Below, in pieces: positions 7,874 through 18,071 of a DNA stretch of 33,781 nucleotides. A program made the position numbers and the translations under genes. Numbering within the stretch: the stretch's first letter is position 1; every line of letters begins with the position of its first letter. Source of the stretch: Bacteroidales bacterium (GTDB lineage: Bacteria; Bacteroidota; Bacteroidia; Bacteroidales; G3-4614); contig JAFXDI010000007.1 of NCBI GenBank assembly GCA_017521245.1, forward strand, positions 1 through 33,781, in the 5' to 3' direction. A model generated the notes under the pieces. The model did no database searches. It saw nothing but the letters and a program-made list of their open reading frames with translations, and was not told the origin of the DNA.

Positions 7874-7901
7874 GAGGGGGCAAGCAAGCCCCCTCGCTTT
7901 T
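7874..7901 (+). terminator. Leader hairpin with T-run before rimP (candidate attenuator)
   Basis: GAGGGGGC (7874-7881) pairs perfectly with GCCCCCTC (7888-7895) across a 6-base loop and is followed by GCTTTTT. This is an intrinsic-terminator shape, but it lies in the 5' leader only about 10 nt after the predicted start and before the rimP start codon. Confidence 0.6.
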
Positions 7902-7927
7902 TATCCCAAAATAAACGTATTAACTAT

Positions 7928-8392
7928 ATGATTAACGCAAAAGAGATTGAAAATAAGGTAGTTGAACTACTTGGAGATGGTACTTCGTTTTTGGTTGGAG
8001 TAACTGTTTCGCCCGATAATACAATAGTTGTTACCATTGATGATGATGACCGTGTAGATATAGAGTTCTGCGAAAAACTGCATCGGGATATTGAGGCTGC
8101 TTTTGACAGAGAGGTTGAAGATTACTCGCTCGAAGTTGGCTCAGCAGGATTAACTTCGCCTTTACAATTACCACGCCAGTACAAAAAGAGTATAGGCGGT
8201 GAGGTAGAGGTTTTAACCAAAGTAGGGCAAAAATTCTATGCAACACTATCGGCTGCCGATGATGAGGGATTTACTGTTGAGGTGACAAAAAAGATAAAAC
8301 CCGAAGGTGCAAAGCGAAAAATTGAGGTAGTAGAGAAGGAGCGTTACCTATACACTGAAGTTAAATACGTAAAAAATGTGATAACATTTTAA
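7928..8392 (+). CDS. rimP: Ribosome maturation factor RimP
   Basis: The ATG at 7928 gives 154 residues, the usual RimP size; the frame extends upstream through the leader hairpin, which is not expected to be translated. The N-terminal domain holds VVELLGDGTSFLVGV and VVTIDDDDRVDIEFCEKLHR, followed by YSLEVGSAGLTSPLQLPRQY, the conserved RimP signature SPGLxRPL in divergent form. The C-terminal part is an SH3-like domain. RimP assists 30S subunit maturation. Its position before nusA and infB is conserved across bacteria and supports the call. Confidence 0.93.
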   Translation: MINAKEIENKVVELLGDGTSFLVGVTVSPDNTIVVTIDDDDRVDIEFCEKLHRDIEAAFDREVEDYSLEVGSAGLTSPLQLPRQYKKSIGGEVEVLTKVGQKFYATLSAADDEGFTVEVTKKIKPEGAKRKIEVVEKERYLYTEVKYVKNVITF

Positions 8393-8438
8393 CTCATATA
8401 TAACACTAAAAAAATAATAATTAAAAACAGATATAAAA

Positions 8439-9695
8439 ATGGCAAAGAAAGAGATTGTAAACACAATGATTGAGACGTTCTCAGAGTTCAAACTTTTGAA
8501 GAACATTGACAGAACAACACTTGTAAGTGTTTTGGAAGAGTCGTTCCGTAACGTACTTGCAAAAATGTATGGTACAGACGAAAACCTTGATGTTATTGTA
8601 AACCCTGACAAAGGTGACTGCGAGATTTGGCGTAACCGTGAGGTTGTTGCAGACGGAGAAATTACAGATGCAAATCTACAAATATCTCTTTCTGATGCTA
8701 AAAAAATAGATTCATCATACGAAATTGGCGAAGAGGTAGCCGAGGAGGTATTGTTCTCAGACTTTGACCGCCGTACAATTTTGAACTTACGTCAAACGCT
8801 TGCTTCAAAAATTCTTGAACTTCAAAAAGATGCAATTTACAATATCTACAAAAACAAAGTAGGTGAGATAGTATCAGGAGAGGTTTACCAAATCTGGAAG
8901 AAAGAGATTCTTTTAATTGACGATGAAGGAAACGAGTTGATTATGCCACGTGAGGAGCAAATCCCTAACGAGTTCTTCCACAAAGGAGATACAGTACGTG
9001 CGGTAGTTGCTCGTGTTGACAACATAAACAATACCCCAAAAATTATAGTATCTCGTACATCAGAGATGTTCCTGAAACGTTTGTTTGAATTGGAAGTTCC
9101 CGAAATTCACGACGGACTTATCACAATTCACCGAGTAGCACGTATACCCGGATTTAGAGCAAAAATAGCGGTAGAGTCATACGATGAGCGTATCGATCCA
9201 GTAGGAGCATGTGTTGGAGTAAAAGGTTCTCGTATTCACGGTATAGTTCGTGAGTTGTGTAACGAGAATATTGATGTTATCAACTACACTAAAAACACAA
9301 TGCTATTCATCCAAAGAGCATTGGCCCCAGCAAAAGTATCAACATCAGCAATTCGTGTTGATGAAGAGAATATGAAAGCAGAGGTGTTGTTGCGTCCCGA
9401 TGATATGGCGTTGGCAATCGGAAAAGATGGATACAACATTCGCCTTGCAATGAAACTTACAGGATATGATATTGAGGTATTCCGCGATACAGTTGAAGCA
9501 GGAGAAGAGGATATCTACCTTGATGAGTTTAACGATGAAATAGAGGAGTGGATAATTGACCAATTAAAATCAATCGGTTGCAATACAGCAAAAGATGTAT
9601 TGGGAAGATCTAACGAAGAGTTGCTTGAAAGAACAGATCTTGAAGAGGAGGCAATAGATGAAATCAAAGCCATCCTTGCAGCAGAGTTTGAGTAA
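8439..9695 (+). CDS. nusA: Transcription termination/antitermination factor NusA
   Basis: 418 residues. An N-terminal RNA-polymerase-binding domain (about 1-130) is followed by an S1 domain beginning GEIVSGEVYQIWKKEILLI, then KH domains with RIPGFRAKIAVESYDERIDP and GVKGSRIHGIVRELCNENID, and DDMALAIGKDGYNIRLAMKL in KH2. The C terminus ends in one acidic helix-hairpin-helix-like repeat (LKSIGCNTAKDVLGRSNEEL). NusA modulates pausing, termination and rRNA antitermination. It sits between rimP and infB as in most bacteria. The length is shorter than E. coli NusA, consistent with fewer C-terminal repeats. Confidence 0.96.
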   Translation: MAKKEIVNTMIETFSEFKLLKNIDRTTLVSVLEESFRNVLAKMYGTDENLDVIVNPDKGDCEIWRNREVVADGEITDANLQISLSDAKKIDSSYEIGEEVAEEVLFSDFDRRTILNLRQTLASKILELQKDAIYNIYKNKVGEIVSGEVYQIWKKEILLIDDEGNELIMPREEQIPNEFFHKGDTVRAVVARVDNINNTPKIIVSRTSEMFLKRLFELEVPEIHDGLITIHRVARIPGFRAKIAVESYDERIDPVGACVGVKGSRIHGIVRELCNENIDVINYTKNTMLFIQRALAPAKVSTSAIRVDEENMKAEVLLRPDDMALAIGKDGYNIRLAMKLTGYDIEVFRDTVEAGEEDIYLDEFNDEIEEWIIDQLKSIGCNTAKDVLGRSNEELLERTDLEEEAIDEIKAILAAEFE

Positions 9696-9762
9696 TAGAA
9701 GTTTTTTATTACCAAAAGTAAAAACAATTTAAGTAACTTATTAGAAAAAAGAGAAAGACTAT

Positions 9763-12546
9763 ATGATAAGATTAAATAAAGTAGCACGAGACCTCAACGT
9801 AGGTATTCAGACATTAATCGATTTTTTGCAGAAGAATGGCTATGCTGATGAGACATTTACACCAAATACTCAAATCTCAGATGACCAATACGCTCTTTTG
9901 CAAAAAGAGTTTAATGCTGATAAAAGCGTAAAAGAGGGTGCAGACAAGATGTCTCAAGTGCGTCATCATAAAGAGAAACCAGTTCAACGAAAAGTAGAGC
10001 AAGAGCCAGAACTTGTAAATACAGAGGAGATAAAACGCCCTCAATTTAAACAAGTGGGCAAAATAGATTTGGATGCAGTAAACAAACGTCCTGCTCCCAA
10101 ACCTGCTCCGGTTGAGAAGAAAGAGGAGGTAAAACCTGTTCCGGTTGAGAAGAAAGCAGAGCAACCTCAAAAAGTTGAGGTTAAAAAAGAGGAGATTAAA
10201 CCTGCTCCGGTTGAGAAGAAAGAGGAGGTAAAACCTGTTCCGGTTGAGAAAAAAGCAGAACAACCTCAAAAAGTTGAAGTTAAAAAAGAGGAGGTAAAAC
10301 CTGCTCAAACAGAGGTATTCGATTTTTCTAAGCCTCAAGCATCAACCCAACTTAACATAGTTGGAAAAATTGATTTGGACTCACTAAATCAAAAAACACG
10401 TCCTCAAAAGAAGAGCAAGGAGGAGCGTCAAAAAGAGCGTGAGGAGAAGGAGCGTCAAAGAAACGAGATGTTTAAACGCCCTGCCCAAAACCAAGAGAAA
10501 GGAGAGGGAGAGCGTAAGAAACGTCAACGCATCAAAAAAGATAAGATTGACATTAATAACCCTAATGTTCAACCTGCAGAGGGAGGTAAAAAACAAAAAC
10601 CTCAAAAGGTAAAACAACCTCGCCCGGTTAGAGTAGAGGTATCGGAGGAGGATGTGCAACGTCAGGTAAAAGAGACACTTGCTCGTTTAACCTCAAAGAA
10701 CTCTTCACAAAAGAAAGGTGCAAAATGGCGTAAAGAGAAACGCGAAGCAAACTTAATGCGTGAGCAAGAGTTGGCAAACCAAGAGCGTCTTGAGAGCAAG
10801 ATATTGAAGATTACAGAGTTTGTAACTGCAAACGACCTTGCAACCATGATGGGAGTTGAGGTAAACAAAGTTATATCAACCTGTATGAGCATTGGAATGA
10901 TGGTATCAATAAACCAACGTCTTGATGCAGAAACAATAAACATTGTTGCCGAGGAGTTCGGATTTAAGACTGAGTATGTAAGTGCCGAAGTTGTATCAGC
11001 AATAGAGCAGGTGGAGGACAAAGAGGAAGACTTAGTATCACGTCCACCAATTGTAACAGTGATGGGACACGTTGACCATGGTAAAACATCATTATTGGAC
11101 TACATTCGTAATGCAAACGTAATTGCTGGTGAGGCAGGAGGAATTACTCAACACATTGGCGCATACAATGTTAAGCTGGATGACGGTCGAAGAATAACCT
11201 TCCTTGATACACCGGGACACGAAGCATTTACTGCAATGCGTGCTCGTGGAGCACAAGTTACCGACATTGCAATTATTATAGTTGCGGCCGATGACAATGT
11301 GATGCCCCAGACTGTTGAGGCAATCAACCACGCAGCAGCGGCAGGAGTTCCCATTGTATTTGCTATAAACAAAATAGACAAACCAACTGCTAACCCCGAC
11401 AAGATTAAAGAGGCATTGGCAGCTATGAATTATCTTGTTGAGGATTGGGGAGGAAAATATCAATCACAAGATATCTCTGCAAAGAAAGGAATGGGAGTAG
11501 AAGACCTGCTTGAGAAAGTACTTTTGGAGGCAGAAATGTTAGAGTTAAAGGCAAATCCCAAAGCAAAAGCACGTGGCTCAATCATTGAGTCGGCATTGGA
11601 CAAAGGTCGTGGATATGTATCAACAGTATTGGTTGAGAACGGAACACTAAAAGTGGGAGACATTGTTGTTGCAGGACAATACTACGGACGTGTAAAAGCA
11701 ATGTTCAATGAGCGTAACGGTAAAATAAAAGAGGCAGGACCTGCAGCGCCAGCCCTAATCTTAGGATTTAACGGAGCACCACAAGCAGGAGATACCTTCA
11801 ATGTATTTGATACAGAGCAAGAGGCTCGCGAGTTGGCAAACAAACGTGAGCAACTACAACGTGAGCAAGGATTCCGTACAAGTACACGCGTAACACTCGA
11901 GGAGATAGGACGTCGTATTGCAATCGGAAACTTCCAACAATTGAACATCGTTGTAAAAGCCGATGTGGATGGATCGGTAGAGGCGTTGAGCGACTCTTTG
12001 ATACGTTTGTCAACCGAGCAAATCCAAGTAAACGTAATACACAAAGGTGTAGGACAAATCTCAGAGTCGGATGTAACACTTGCAGCGGCATCAGATGCAA
12101 TTATTGTTGGATTTAACGTACGTCCATCATTGGCAGCACGTAAGGATGCAGAGAAAGAGGGTGTAGATATACGTCTATACTCAATCATCTACGATGCAAT
12201 TGAGGAGGTTAAATCGGCTATGGAGGGTATGCTATCGCCCGAAATTAAAGAGGTTATCACAGCAACCGTTGAGGTACGCGAAACATTCCATATTTCAAAA
12301 GTTGGAACAGTAGCCGGAGGTGCCGTAAAAGAAGGAAAGATAAAACGTGGCAACAAAGTACGCCTTATCCGCGATGGTATAGTAATCTATACAGGAGAAC
12401 TTGCATCGCTTAAACGTATGAAAGATGACGTTAAAGAGGTTGCGACAGGATACGAATGTGGTTTGAGCATAACCAACTATAACGACATAAAAGTAGGAGA
12501 TATTATTGAGTCGTTTGAGGAGGTAGAGGTAAAACAAACTTTGTAA
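9763..12546 (+). CDS. infB: Translation initiation factor IF-2
   Basis: 927 residues. IF2_N-type module at 1-50 ([20 protein letters not shown]), then a long Lys/Glu/Pro/Gln-rich linker (about 65-340) containing a 33-residue tandem duplication. A second IF2_N-like module follows near 345-400. The GTPase domain carries G435-HVDHGK-T442, DTPGHEAF (G3), NKIDKP (G4) and SAKKG (G5). Beta-barrel domains and the fMet-tRNA-binding C domain follow ([20 protein letters not shown]). IF-2 delivers initiator tRNA to the ribosome. cvpA starts 14 bp after it. Confidence 0.97.
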   Translation: MIRLNKVARDLNVGIQTLIDFLQKNGYADETFTPNTQISDDQYALLQKEFNADKSVKEGADKMSQVRHHKEKPVQRKVEQEPELVNTEEIKRPQFKQVGKIDLDAVNKRPAPKPAPVEKKEEVKPVPVEKKAEQPQKVEVKKEEIKPAPVEKKEEVKPVPVEKKAEQPQKVEVKKEEVKPAQTEVFDFSKPQASTQLNIVGKIDLDSLNQKTRPQKKSKEERQKEREEKERQRNEMFKRPAQNQEKGEGERKKRQRIKKDKIDINNPNVQPAEGGKKQKPQKVKQPRPVRVEVSEEDVQRQVKETLARLTSKNSSQKKGAKWRKEKREANLMREQELANQERLESKILKITEFVTANDLATMMGVEVNKVISTCMSIGMMVSINQRLDAETINIVAEEFGFKTEYVSAEVVSAIEQVEDKEEDLVSRPPIVTVMGHVDHGKTSLLDYIRNANVIAGEAGGITQHIGAYNVKLDDGRRITFLDTPGHEAFTAMRARGAQVTDIAIIIVAADDNVMPQTVEAINHAAAAGVPIVFAINKIDKPTANPDKIKEALAAMNYLVEDWGGKYQSQDISAKKGMGVEDLLEKVLLEAEMLELKANPKAKARGSIIESALDKGRGYVSTVLVENGTLKVGDIVVAGQYYGRVKAMFNERNGKIKEAGPAAPALILGFNGAPQAGDTFNVFDTEQEARELANKREQLQREQGFRTSTRVTLEEIGRRIAIGNFQQLNIVVKADVDGSVEALSDSLIRLSTEQIQVNVIHKGVGQISESDVTLAAASDAIIVGFNVRPSLAARKDAEKEGVDIRLYSIIYDAIEEVKSAMEGMLSPEIKEVITATVEVRETFHISKVGTVAGGAVKEGKIKRGNKVRLIRDGIVIYTGELASLKRMKDDVKEVATGYECGLSITNYNDIKVGDIIESFEEVEVKQTL
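10102..10299 (+). repeat. 99-bp tandem duplication inside infB
   Basis: Two adjacent 99-bp units (10102-10200 and 10201-10299) are almost identical and encode 33 residues each, starting [20 protein letters not shown]. The only protein change is Ile to Val near the unit end; a few silent differences exist. The reading frame is preserved, so the linker gains length without disruption. Confidence 0.9.
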
Positions 12547-12560
12547 GACAGTAGTAGATA

Positions 12561-13058
12561 ATGTCAATATTTGATATAGTAATAGCAGCAATATTAATCT
12601 TTGCATTAGTGCGAGGAGCAATATTGGGAATATTCAGACAGTTAGGAGTTCTTGTGGGAGTGGTCTTGGCACTGCTCTTCACAGGAATAGTATCAACGCT
12701 ATTCTCAGATTTGGTGTATAATATAACATCAGGAGCAACACGCCTTGAGGGAACATTATACTACTCACTAATGTTTGTATCAATAGTATTGATAACTTAT
12801 CTAATATCTATACTACTACACAAAACATCAAAAGTATTGAAAATAGGATGGATTGACCGCCTATTGGGAGCCGCCTTTGGAGGAGTGAAAGTGTTGATGA
12901 TAGTAGGAATAGTTCTACACATATATATTGGAATATATAAAGGAATATACAATCAACCTCCCACACCTTTTGAGGGTGTAACATACACACCCATAGTAGA
13001 TAGTGTATCGGCAATCATGAAGTTTGTAAGAGACTATGGAATAACATTCGGCTACTAA
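12561..13058 (+). CDS. CvpA family membrane protein
   Basis: 165 residues with about four hydrophobic segments: IVIAAILIFALVRGAILGIF, LVGVVLALLFTGIV, YSLMFVSIVLITYLISILL and VKVLMIVGIVLHIYIGI. The N-terminal DIVIAAILIFALVRGAILG and the central WIDRLLGAAFGGVK match the CvpA/colicin V production family. The precise role is unresolved in general. It follows infB by 14 bp and is probably the last gene of that operon. Confidence 0.85.
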   Translation: MSIFDIVIAAILIFALVRGAILGIFRQLGVLVGVVLALLFTGIVSTLFSDLVYNITSGATRLEGTLYYSLMFVSIVLITYLISILLHKTSKVLKIGWIDRLLGAAFGGVKVLMIVGIVLHIYIGIYKGIYNQPPTPFEGVTYTPIVDSVSAIMKFVRDYGITFGY

Positions 13059-13162
13059 AAGTGAAAATAACAAAGTAACACCTCTTGTAAAAAAAAAGAT
13101 AAAACCTAAAACTTGCAGTACCGCAACTATGTTTAACATATAAGAGGGTTAAGTTTAGGATT
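13059..13162. other. cvpA-sufB spacer
   Basis: 104 bp with no gene. TATGTTTA at 13128-13135 resembles a -7 box ending in A instead of G, but no correctly spaced -33 element is seen. CCTCTT and AAGAGG flank the region as a weak inverted repeat. Whether suf has its own promoter here cannot be settled by eye. Confidence 0.3.
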
Positions 13163-14620
13163 ATGAAGATAGAAAAGGAGAGAGAAGAGAATAATATAAT
13201 AGATGACGTAACAAATTCGGAATATAAACATGGATTTGTTACCGATATAGAAACCGACATTATACCCGTAGGGCTTAACGAGGATATCATTCGCCTAATC
13301 TCACAGAAAAAAGGCGAGCCTGAGTGGCTTTTGGAGTTCCGATTACGAGCATACGCCTACTGGAAAACTATGCCAATGCCGGAGTGGGCACATCTGAATA
13401 TCCCCGAAATAGATTTTCAGGCAATAAGTTACTATGCCGCACCCAAAACAAAAGATGCTCCTAAGAGTTTAGATGAGGTAGATCCTGAGATTATAAAAAC
13501 TTTTGATAAGTTGGGAATACCTCTTGAGGAGCGAATGCAGTTGGCAGGAGTAGCCGTTGATGCCGTAATGGATAGTGTATCGGTACGCACCACTTATCGC
13601 GAGAAATTGGCTGAGTTGGGAGTAATATTCTGTTCGTTTAACGAAGCAGTAAAAGAGTACCCCGACTTAGTAAAAAAATATCTCGGTAGCGTAGTGGGAT
13701 ATAGAGATAACTTCTATGCAGCCCTAAACTCGGCAGTATTTAGCGATGGCTCATTTGTATATATACCCAAAGGAGTACGTTGCCCTATGGAGTTGTCAAC
13801 ATACTTTAGAATAAACGCAATGGGAACAGGACAGTTTGAGCGTACACTAATAGTAGCCGATGAAGAGAGTTACGTTAGTTACCTTGAAGGATGCACCGCC
13901 CCTATGCGTGATGAAAATCAACTACACGCAGCCATAGTAGAGATTGTTGTAAATGACCGAGCAGAGGTAAAATACTCAACCGTACAAAACTGGTACCCGG
14001 GCGACAAAGAGGGTAAAGGTGGAGTATATAACTTTGTAACCAAGCGAGGCATTTGCAGGGAGAGTGCAAAACTATCGTGGACACAGGTAGAGACAGGCTC
14101 TGCCATAACATGGAAGTATCCAAGTTGTATTCTTGCAGGAGACAACTCTATAGGCGAGTTTTACTCTGTTGCAGTAACAAATAACTACCAACAAGCCGAT
14201 ACAGGAACAAAGATGATACACTTAGGTAAGAATACCAAGAGTACCATTGTCTCAAAAGGAATATCGGCAGGAAAGAGTCAGAACAGTTATCGCGGATTGG
14301 TACGCGTAGCCCCCAATGCCGATGGAGCAAGAAACTATACCCAGTGCGATAGCCTATTGTTATCATCAGAGTGTGGAGCGCACACATTCCCATACGTAGA
14401 TGTTAAAAACAAAACAGCAGTAGTTGAACACGAAGCAACAACCTCAAAAATAAATGAGGAACAGATATTCTATTGCAATCAACGCGGAATACCAACAGAG
14501 GAGGCAGTAGCCCTAATTGTGAATGGTTACGCAAAAGAGGTAATGAACAAACTACCAATGGAGTTTGCAGTAGAGGCACAAAAATTATTACAAGTATCGT
14601 TAGAAGGTTCAGTAGGATAA
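13163..14620 (+). CDS. sufB: Fe-S cluster assembly scaffold SufB
   Basis: 485 residues, normal SufB length. Recognisable blocks are [80 protein letters not shown] and the C-terminal [20 protein letters not shown] with [12 protein letters not shown]. SufB forms the SufB-SufC-SufD scaffold that builds Fe-S clusters from sulfur supplied by SufS. The order sufB-sufC-sufD-sufS with 13-bp and 6-bp gaps between the first genes indicates an operon. Confidence 0.97.
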   Translation: MKIEKEREENNIIDDVTNSEYKHGFVTDIETDIIPVGLNEDIIRLISQKKGEPEWLLEFRLRAYAYWKTMPMPEWAHLNIPEIDFQAISYYAAPKTKDAPKSLDEVDPEIIKTFDKLGIPLEERMQLAGVAVDAVMDSVSVRTTYREKLAELGVIFCSFNEAVKEYPDLVKKYLGSVVGYRDNFYAALNSAVFSDGSFVYIPKGVRCPMELSTYFRINAMGTGQFERTLIVADEESYVSYLEGCTAPMRDENQLHAAIVEIVVNDRAEVKYSTVQNWYPGDKEGKGGVYNFVTKRGICRESAKLSWTQVETGSAITWKYPSCILAGDNSIGEFYSVAVTNNYQQADTGTKMIHLGKNTKSTIVSKGISAGKSQNSYRGLVRVAPNADGARNYTQCDSLLLSSECGAHTFPYVDVKNKTAVVEHEATTSKINEEQIFYCNQRGIPTEEAVALIVNGYAKEVMNKLPMEFAVEAQKLLQVSLEGSVG

Positions 14621-14633
14621 ACCAATAAAATAT

Positions 14634-15389
14634 ATGTTACAAGTAAAAGATTTACGCGCCAATATAGGCGAAAAAGAGATATTAAGAGGAGTAAACCTAA
14701 CAGTAAAACCGGGCGAAGTACACGCAATAATGGGTCCTAACGGCTCAGGTAAAAGTACCTTTGCATCGGTGTTGGCAGGCAACCCAGCCTTTACCGTAAC
14801 AGGAGGCTCTGTAACATTTTGTGGAAAAGAGTTATTGGAGTTATCTCCCGAAGATCGTTCGCACGAAGGGTTATTCTTAAGTTTTCAATATCCTGTTGAG
14901 ATACCGGGTGTGAGTATGGTAAACTTTATGCGAGCAGCCGTAAACGAGCAACGCAAATATCGTGGCGAAGAGCCACTGTCGGCAACCGACTTCCTACGCA
15001 TAATGCGTGAAAAACGCGAGATTGTAGAGTTGGATAACAAACTTGCAAGTCGCTCAGTAAACGAGGGATTCTCAGGAGGAGAGAAGAAACGAAACGAGAT
15101 ATTTCAAATGGCGATGCTACAACCCAAACTATCAATATTAGATGAGACCGATAGCGGTTTGGATATAGATGCTTTGCGAGTAGTAGCAGGAGGAGTAAAC
15201 AAACTCAAAACAGAGCAAAACGCAACAATCGTAATTACTCACTATCAACGATTGTTAGACTATATAGCACCCGACTTTGTTCACGTACTATATAAAGGAC
15301 GCATAGTAAAATCGGGAGGTCCAGAACTTGCATTAGAACTCGAAGAGAAAGGTTACGATTGGATTAAGAGAGAATTAGGTGAGTTGTAA
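14634..15389 (+). CDS. sufC: Fe-S cluster assembly ATPase SufC
   Basis: 251-residue ABC-type ATPase without membrane segments. Walker A is G34-PNGSGKS-T42 (K40 binds phosphate), the signature is NEGFSGGEKKRNE, and Walker B plus D-loop read LSILDETDSGLD. FLSFQYPVEIPGV is the SufC-specific Q-loop region. It powers conformational change in the SufBCD scaffold. It starts 13 bp after sufB and ends 6 bp before sufD. Confidence 0.97.
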   Translation: MLQVKDLRANIGEKEILRGVNLTVKPGEVHAIMGPNGSGKSTFASVLAGNPAFTVTGGSVTFCGKELLELSPEDRSHEGLFLSFQYPVEIPGVSMVNFMRAAVNEQRKYRGEEPLSATDFLRIMREKREIVELDNKLASRSVNEGFSGGEKKRNEIFQMAMLQPKLSILDETDSGLDIDALRVVAGGVNKLKTEQNATIVITHYQRLLDYIAPDFVHVLYKGRIVKSGGPELALELEEKGYDWIKRELGEL

Positions 15390-15395
15390 AAGAGT

Positions 15396-16721
15396 ATGGC
15401 AGCAACAGAACAATATAAACAATTATTGGAAGAGCATCTCCCTTTAATAAACAAGGGAGCATGCGAAGCAATGAACAATGCACGCGAGGGGGCAGTAAAA
15501 AACTTTCTCCAATATGGCATACCCTCACAAAAAGAGGAACTGTTCCGTCATATAAATATAGAAAAACTATATACACCTGATTACGGAATAAATCTTGCCA
15601 GAATATCGCAATCGGCAACAAAAGAGGTGTATCGATGTAGTGTGCCAGGGTTAAAAACTCAAACCATTTATGTAATAGGCGATATACCTCAATCATGCGA
15701 AAAAATAGGCGAGGTAGAGGTAATGAATATGGGAGCATTTGCAATCCAATATCCACAACTTGCCCAACGCTATTACAACAAGCTGGCACAAACCTCTCTT
15801 GATGGAACAGTAGCACTAAACACAGCATTGGCACAAGATGCAGTGGTGGTATATATCCCCAGCGGGGTAGTAATGCAAACACCCCTGCAAATAGTTAATA
15901 TACTCAATAGCAAAACGCCGGTAATGGCCAACCGCCGACTATTGATAGTAGCAGGGGAAAACAGTGCCGCAACAATATTGGTGTGTGAGCATAACCTCTC
16001 GGAGTGCCAAACATTAGCAACACAAGTAACAGAGATATTTGCAGGAGAGAATTCACAAATAGAGTATTACGAACTTGAAGAGACAACCGCATCGTCATAC
16101 AAAGTAGCAACTCTGTTTGCAGAGCAAGAGGCGAACTCAAATTTGCTTATAGCACCTATAACACTCCACAATGGAGAGACACGCACAAACTACCATGTTG
16201 AGATGGTTGCAAAAGGAGCAAACCTTAACATAACAGGGTTGTCAATATGTGACAATCAGCAAATCTCTGACGTATATACTCGAGTTCACCACAGAGCATC
16301 GCACTGCGAGAGCAATCAACTATTCAAAAATATAGTGTCAGACAGTGCAGTAGTATCAATGACAGGTAAAGTTCTGGTAGAGGAGGGAGCAGAGAAAACC
16401 ATATCGCAACAATCAAATAAAAACATATCAATGTCGCAAACAGCCCATATCTACACCGAGCCACAATTAGAGATATATGCCGATGATGTAAAGTGTGGAC
16501 ATGGTGCAACAGTAGGACAATTAGATGAGTCGGCACTCTTCTATTTGCGTCAGCGAGGCATCCCCAAAGATGAGGCACGTATGATGCTTATGTTAGCATT
16601 TGCCGATGATATATTGCAGAGAATAAAATTAGAACCATTGCGTGACCGCTTACGTTCATTAATAGAGAATCGCCTACGCAAAGGCGATACAAAATGTTCA
16701 GGTTGCACAATGTGTAAGTAA
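15396..16721 (+). CDS. sufD: Fe-S cluster assembly protein SufD
   Basis: 441 residues. The N-terminal helical part (YGIPSQKEELFRHINIEKLY) and the beta-helix core (VVVYIPSGVVMQTPLQIVNI; VKCGHGATVGQLDESALFYL; RQRGIPKDEARMMLMLAFAD) identify SufD, paralogue and partner of SufB. The final residues are KCSGCTMCK, with cysteines at 434, 437 and 440. This CxxCxxC tail is outside the usual core fold. It is followed by a 119-bp repeat-rich spacer, then sufS. Confidence 0.93.
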   Translation: MAATEQYKQLLEEHLPLINKGACEAMNNAREGAVKNFLQYGIPSQKEELFRHINIEKLYTPDYGINLARISQSATKEVYRCSVPGLKTQTIYVIGDIPQSCEKIGEVEVMNMGAFAIQYPQLAQRYYNKLAQTSLDGTVALNTALAQDAVVVYIPSGVVMQTPLQIVNILNSKTPVMANRRLLIVAGENSAATILVCEHNLSECQTLATQVTEIFAGENSQIEYYELEETTASSYKVATLFAEQEANSNLLIAPITLHNGETRTNYHVEMVAKGANLNITGLSICDNQQISDVYTRVHHRASHCESNQLFKNIVSDSAVVSMTGKVLVEEGAEKTISQQSNKNISMSQTAHIYTEPQLEIYADDVKCGHGATVGQLDESALFYLRQRGIPKDEARMMLMLAFADDILQRIKLEPLRDRLRSLIENRLRKGDTKCSGCTMCK

Positions 16722-16723
16722 TA

Positions 16724-16837
16724 TTAGTTTTTAGTTGTCAGCATTGCTGCCCCTATGGGGTAGTTGTTAGTTTTTAGAAAATAAATCCTAACAAATAATA
16801 TAAATGCTAACAACTAATAACTAACAACTAACAACTA
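16724..16837. repeat. Intergenic inverted/tandem repeat between sufD and sufS
   Basis: The 22-base segment at 16724-16745 is the reverse complement of 16803-16824 except at two positions. An inner copy TAGTTGTTAGTTTTTA (16761-16776) can also pair with the ACTAACA-type tandem repeats at 16815-16837. CCCC-TAT-GGGG lies at the centre of the left half. The spacer could fold into a long imperfect hairpin of about 110 nt. Confidence 0.65.
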
Positions 16838-16840
16838 AAG

Positions 16841-18055
16841 ATGGATATTGACAAAATAAGAGAAGAGTTTCCAATATTGAAGCAAGAGGTATATAAACGA
16901 CCACTTGTCTATCTCGATAATGCCGCTACAACACAAAAACCAAGAGTTGTAATAGATGCAATATCAAATGCCTATTGTACCATAAATGCCAATGTGCATC
17001 GCGGAGTACACCACCTAAGTCAACTATCCACCGAAGGGCATGAAGGCGGACGCGAAAAGGTACGTCAATTCCTAAATGCCAAATCAACAAAAGAGATAAT
17101 CTTTACACGCGGAACAACCGAAAGTATAAACCTTGTAGCATCATCATTCTCTGAGGCATTCTTCAATGAGAGAGATGAGGTTATAATCTCAGCAATGGAA
17201 CACCACTCAAATATAGTTCCATGGCAAATGTTAGAGGGAAAAAAGGGTATAAAACTAAAAGTAATACCCATAACATCAGAGGGAGAACTTGATATGGATG
17301 CGTTCCGTTCACTCATAACCGAGCGTACAAAACTGGTATCGGTAGCCCATGTCTCAAATGTATTAGGAACAGTAAACCCCATAGAGGAGATAATCACAAT
17401 AGCCCACTCACACAATGTACCCGTACTCGTTGACGGAGCACAAGGAGCACCACACATAAAGGTTGATGTACAGGCATTGGATGTAGATTTTTACGTCTTC
17501 TCAGGCCACAAAATATATGCACCCACAGGAGTAGGAGTGTTGTATGGTAAAGAGGAGTGGTTAGATAAGATGCCACCCTATCAGGGCGGAGGAGAGATGA
17601 TAGGAAAGGTAACCTTTGAAAAGACCACCTATAATGAACTGCCCTTTAAGTTTGAGGCAGGAACACCCGACTATGTAGGAGTAATGGCAATGACCGCAGC
17701 CCTAAACTATGTTGAAGAGTTAGGAATAGAGAACATTGCAACACACGAAACCGAGTTGTTGCAATATACAACCGAAAAGATAAAAGCAATTGAGGGGGTA
17801 GTAATCTATGGCAACTCATCACACAAAAGCGGAGTAATATCGTTTAATGTAGAGGGTATCCACCCATACGACATAGGAATGTTATTAGACAAACAAGGAG
17901 TCGCAGTCCGCACAGGTCACCTATGTGCTCAACCCCTAATGGATATATTAGGCATACCCGGAGTAGTAAGAGTCTCATTTGCCCTATACAATACCAAAGC
18001 AGAGTGCGACAAATTTATCTCTGCCCTTCAACGAGCAATAGATATTTGTAAGTAA
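16841..18055 (+). CDS. sufS: Cysteine desulfurase SufS
   Basis: 404 residues, group II (SufS/CsdA) aminotransferase class V enzyme. VYLDNAATTQKP opens the fold, VHRGVHHLSQLSTEGHEGGR and FTRGTTESINLVA follow, K224 in FSGHKIYAPTG binds PLP, and C362 in RTGHLCAQPLM is the sulfur-accepting cysteine. It removes sulfur from L-cysteine and feeds the SufBCD scaffold. A strong terminator follows. No separate promoter is obvious in the preceding spacer, so expression probably depends on readthrough from sufBCD. Confidence 0.96.
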   Translation: MDIDKIREEFPILKQEVYKRPLVYLDNAATTQKPRVVIDAISNAYCTINANVHRGVHHLSQLSTEGHEGGREKVRQFLNAKSTKEIIFTRGTTESINLVASSFSEAFFNERDEVIISAMEHHSNIVPWQMLEGKKGIKLKVIPITSEGELDMDAFRSLITERTKLVSVAHVSNVLGTVNPIEEIITIAHSHNVPVLVDGAQGAPHIKVDVQALDVDFYVFSGHKIYAPTGVGVLYGKEEWLDKMPPYQGGGEMIGKVTFEKTTYNELPFKFEAGTPDYVGVMAMTAALNYVEELGIENIATHETELLQYTTEKIKAIEGVVIYGNSSHKSGVISFNVEGIHPYDIGMLLDKQGVAVRTGHLCAQPLMDILGIPGVVRVSFALYNTKAECDKFISALQRAIDICK

Positions 18056-18071
18056 AACTCATTAATAGATA

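Noticed and set aside
7871..7927. Upstream extension of rimP by 19 codons from GTG
   Set aside because: It would translate the leader hairpin; standard RimP length and N terminus begin at ATG 7928.
10081..10320. Repeat region in infB considered as a mobile or CRISPR-like array
   Set aside because: Only two adjacent 99-bp units in frame, no spacers; a simple tandem coding duplication.
11682..12188. 168-codon minus-strand frame over infB
   Set aside because: Ser/Arg-rich shadow of the conserved IF-2 C-terminal half.
15364..15882. 172-codon minus-strand frame over sufD
   Set aside because: It lies inside a clearly recognisable sufD with no promoter or motif of its own.
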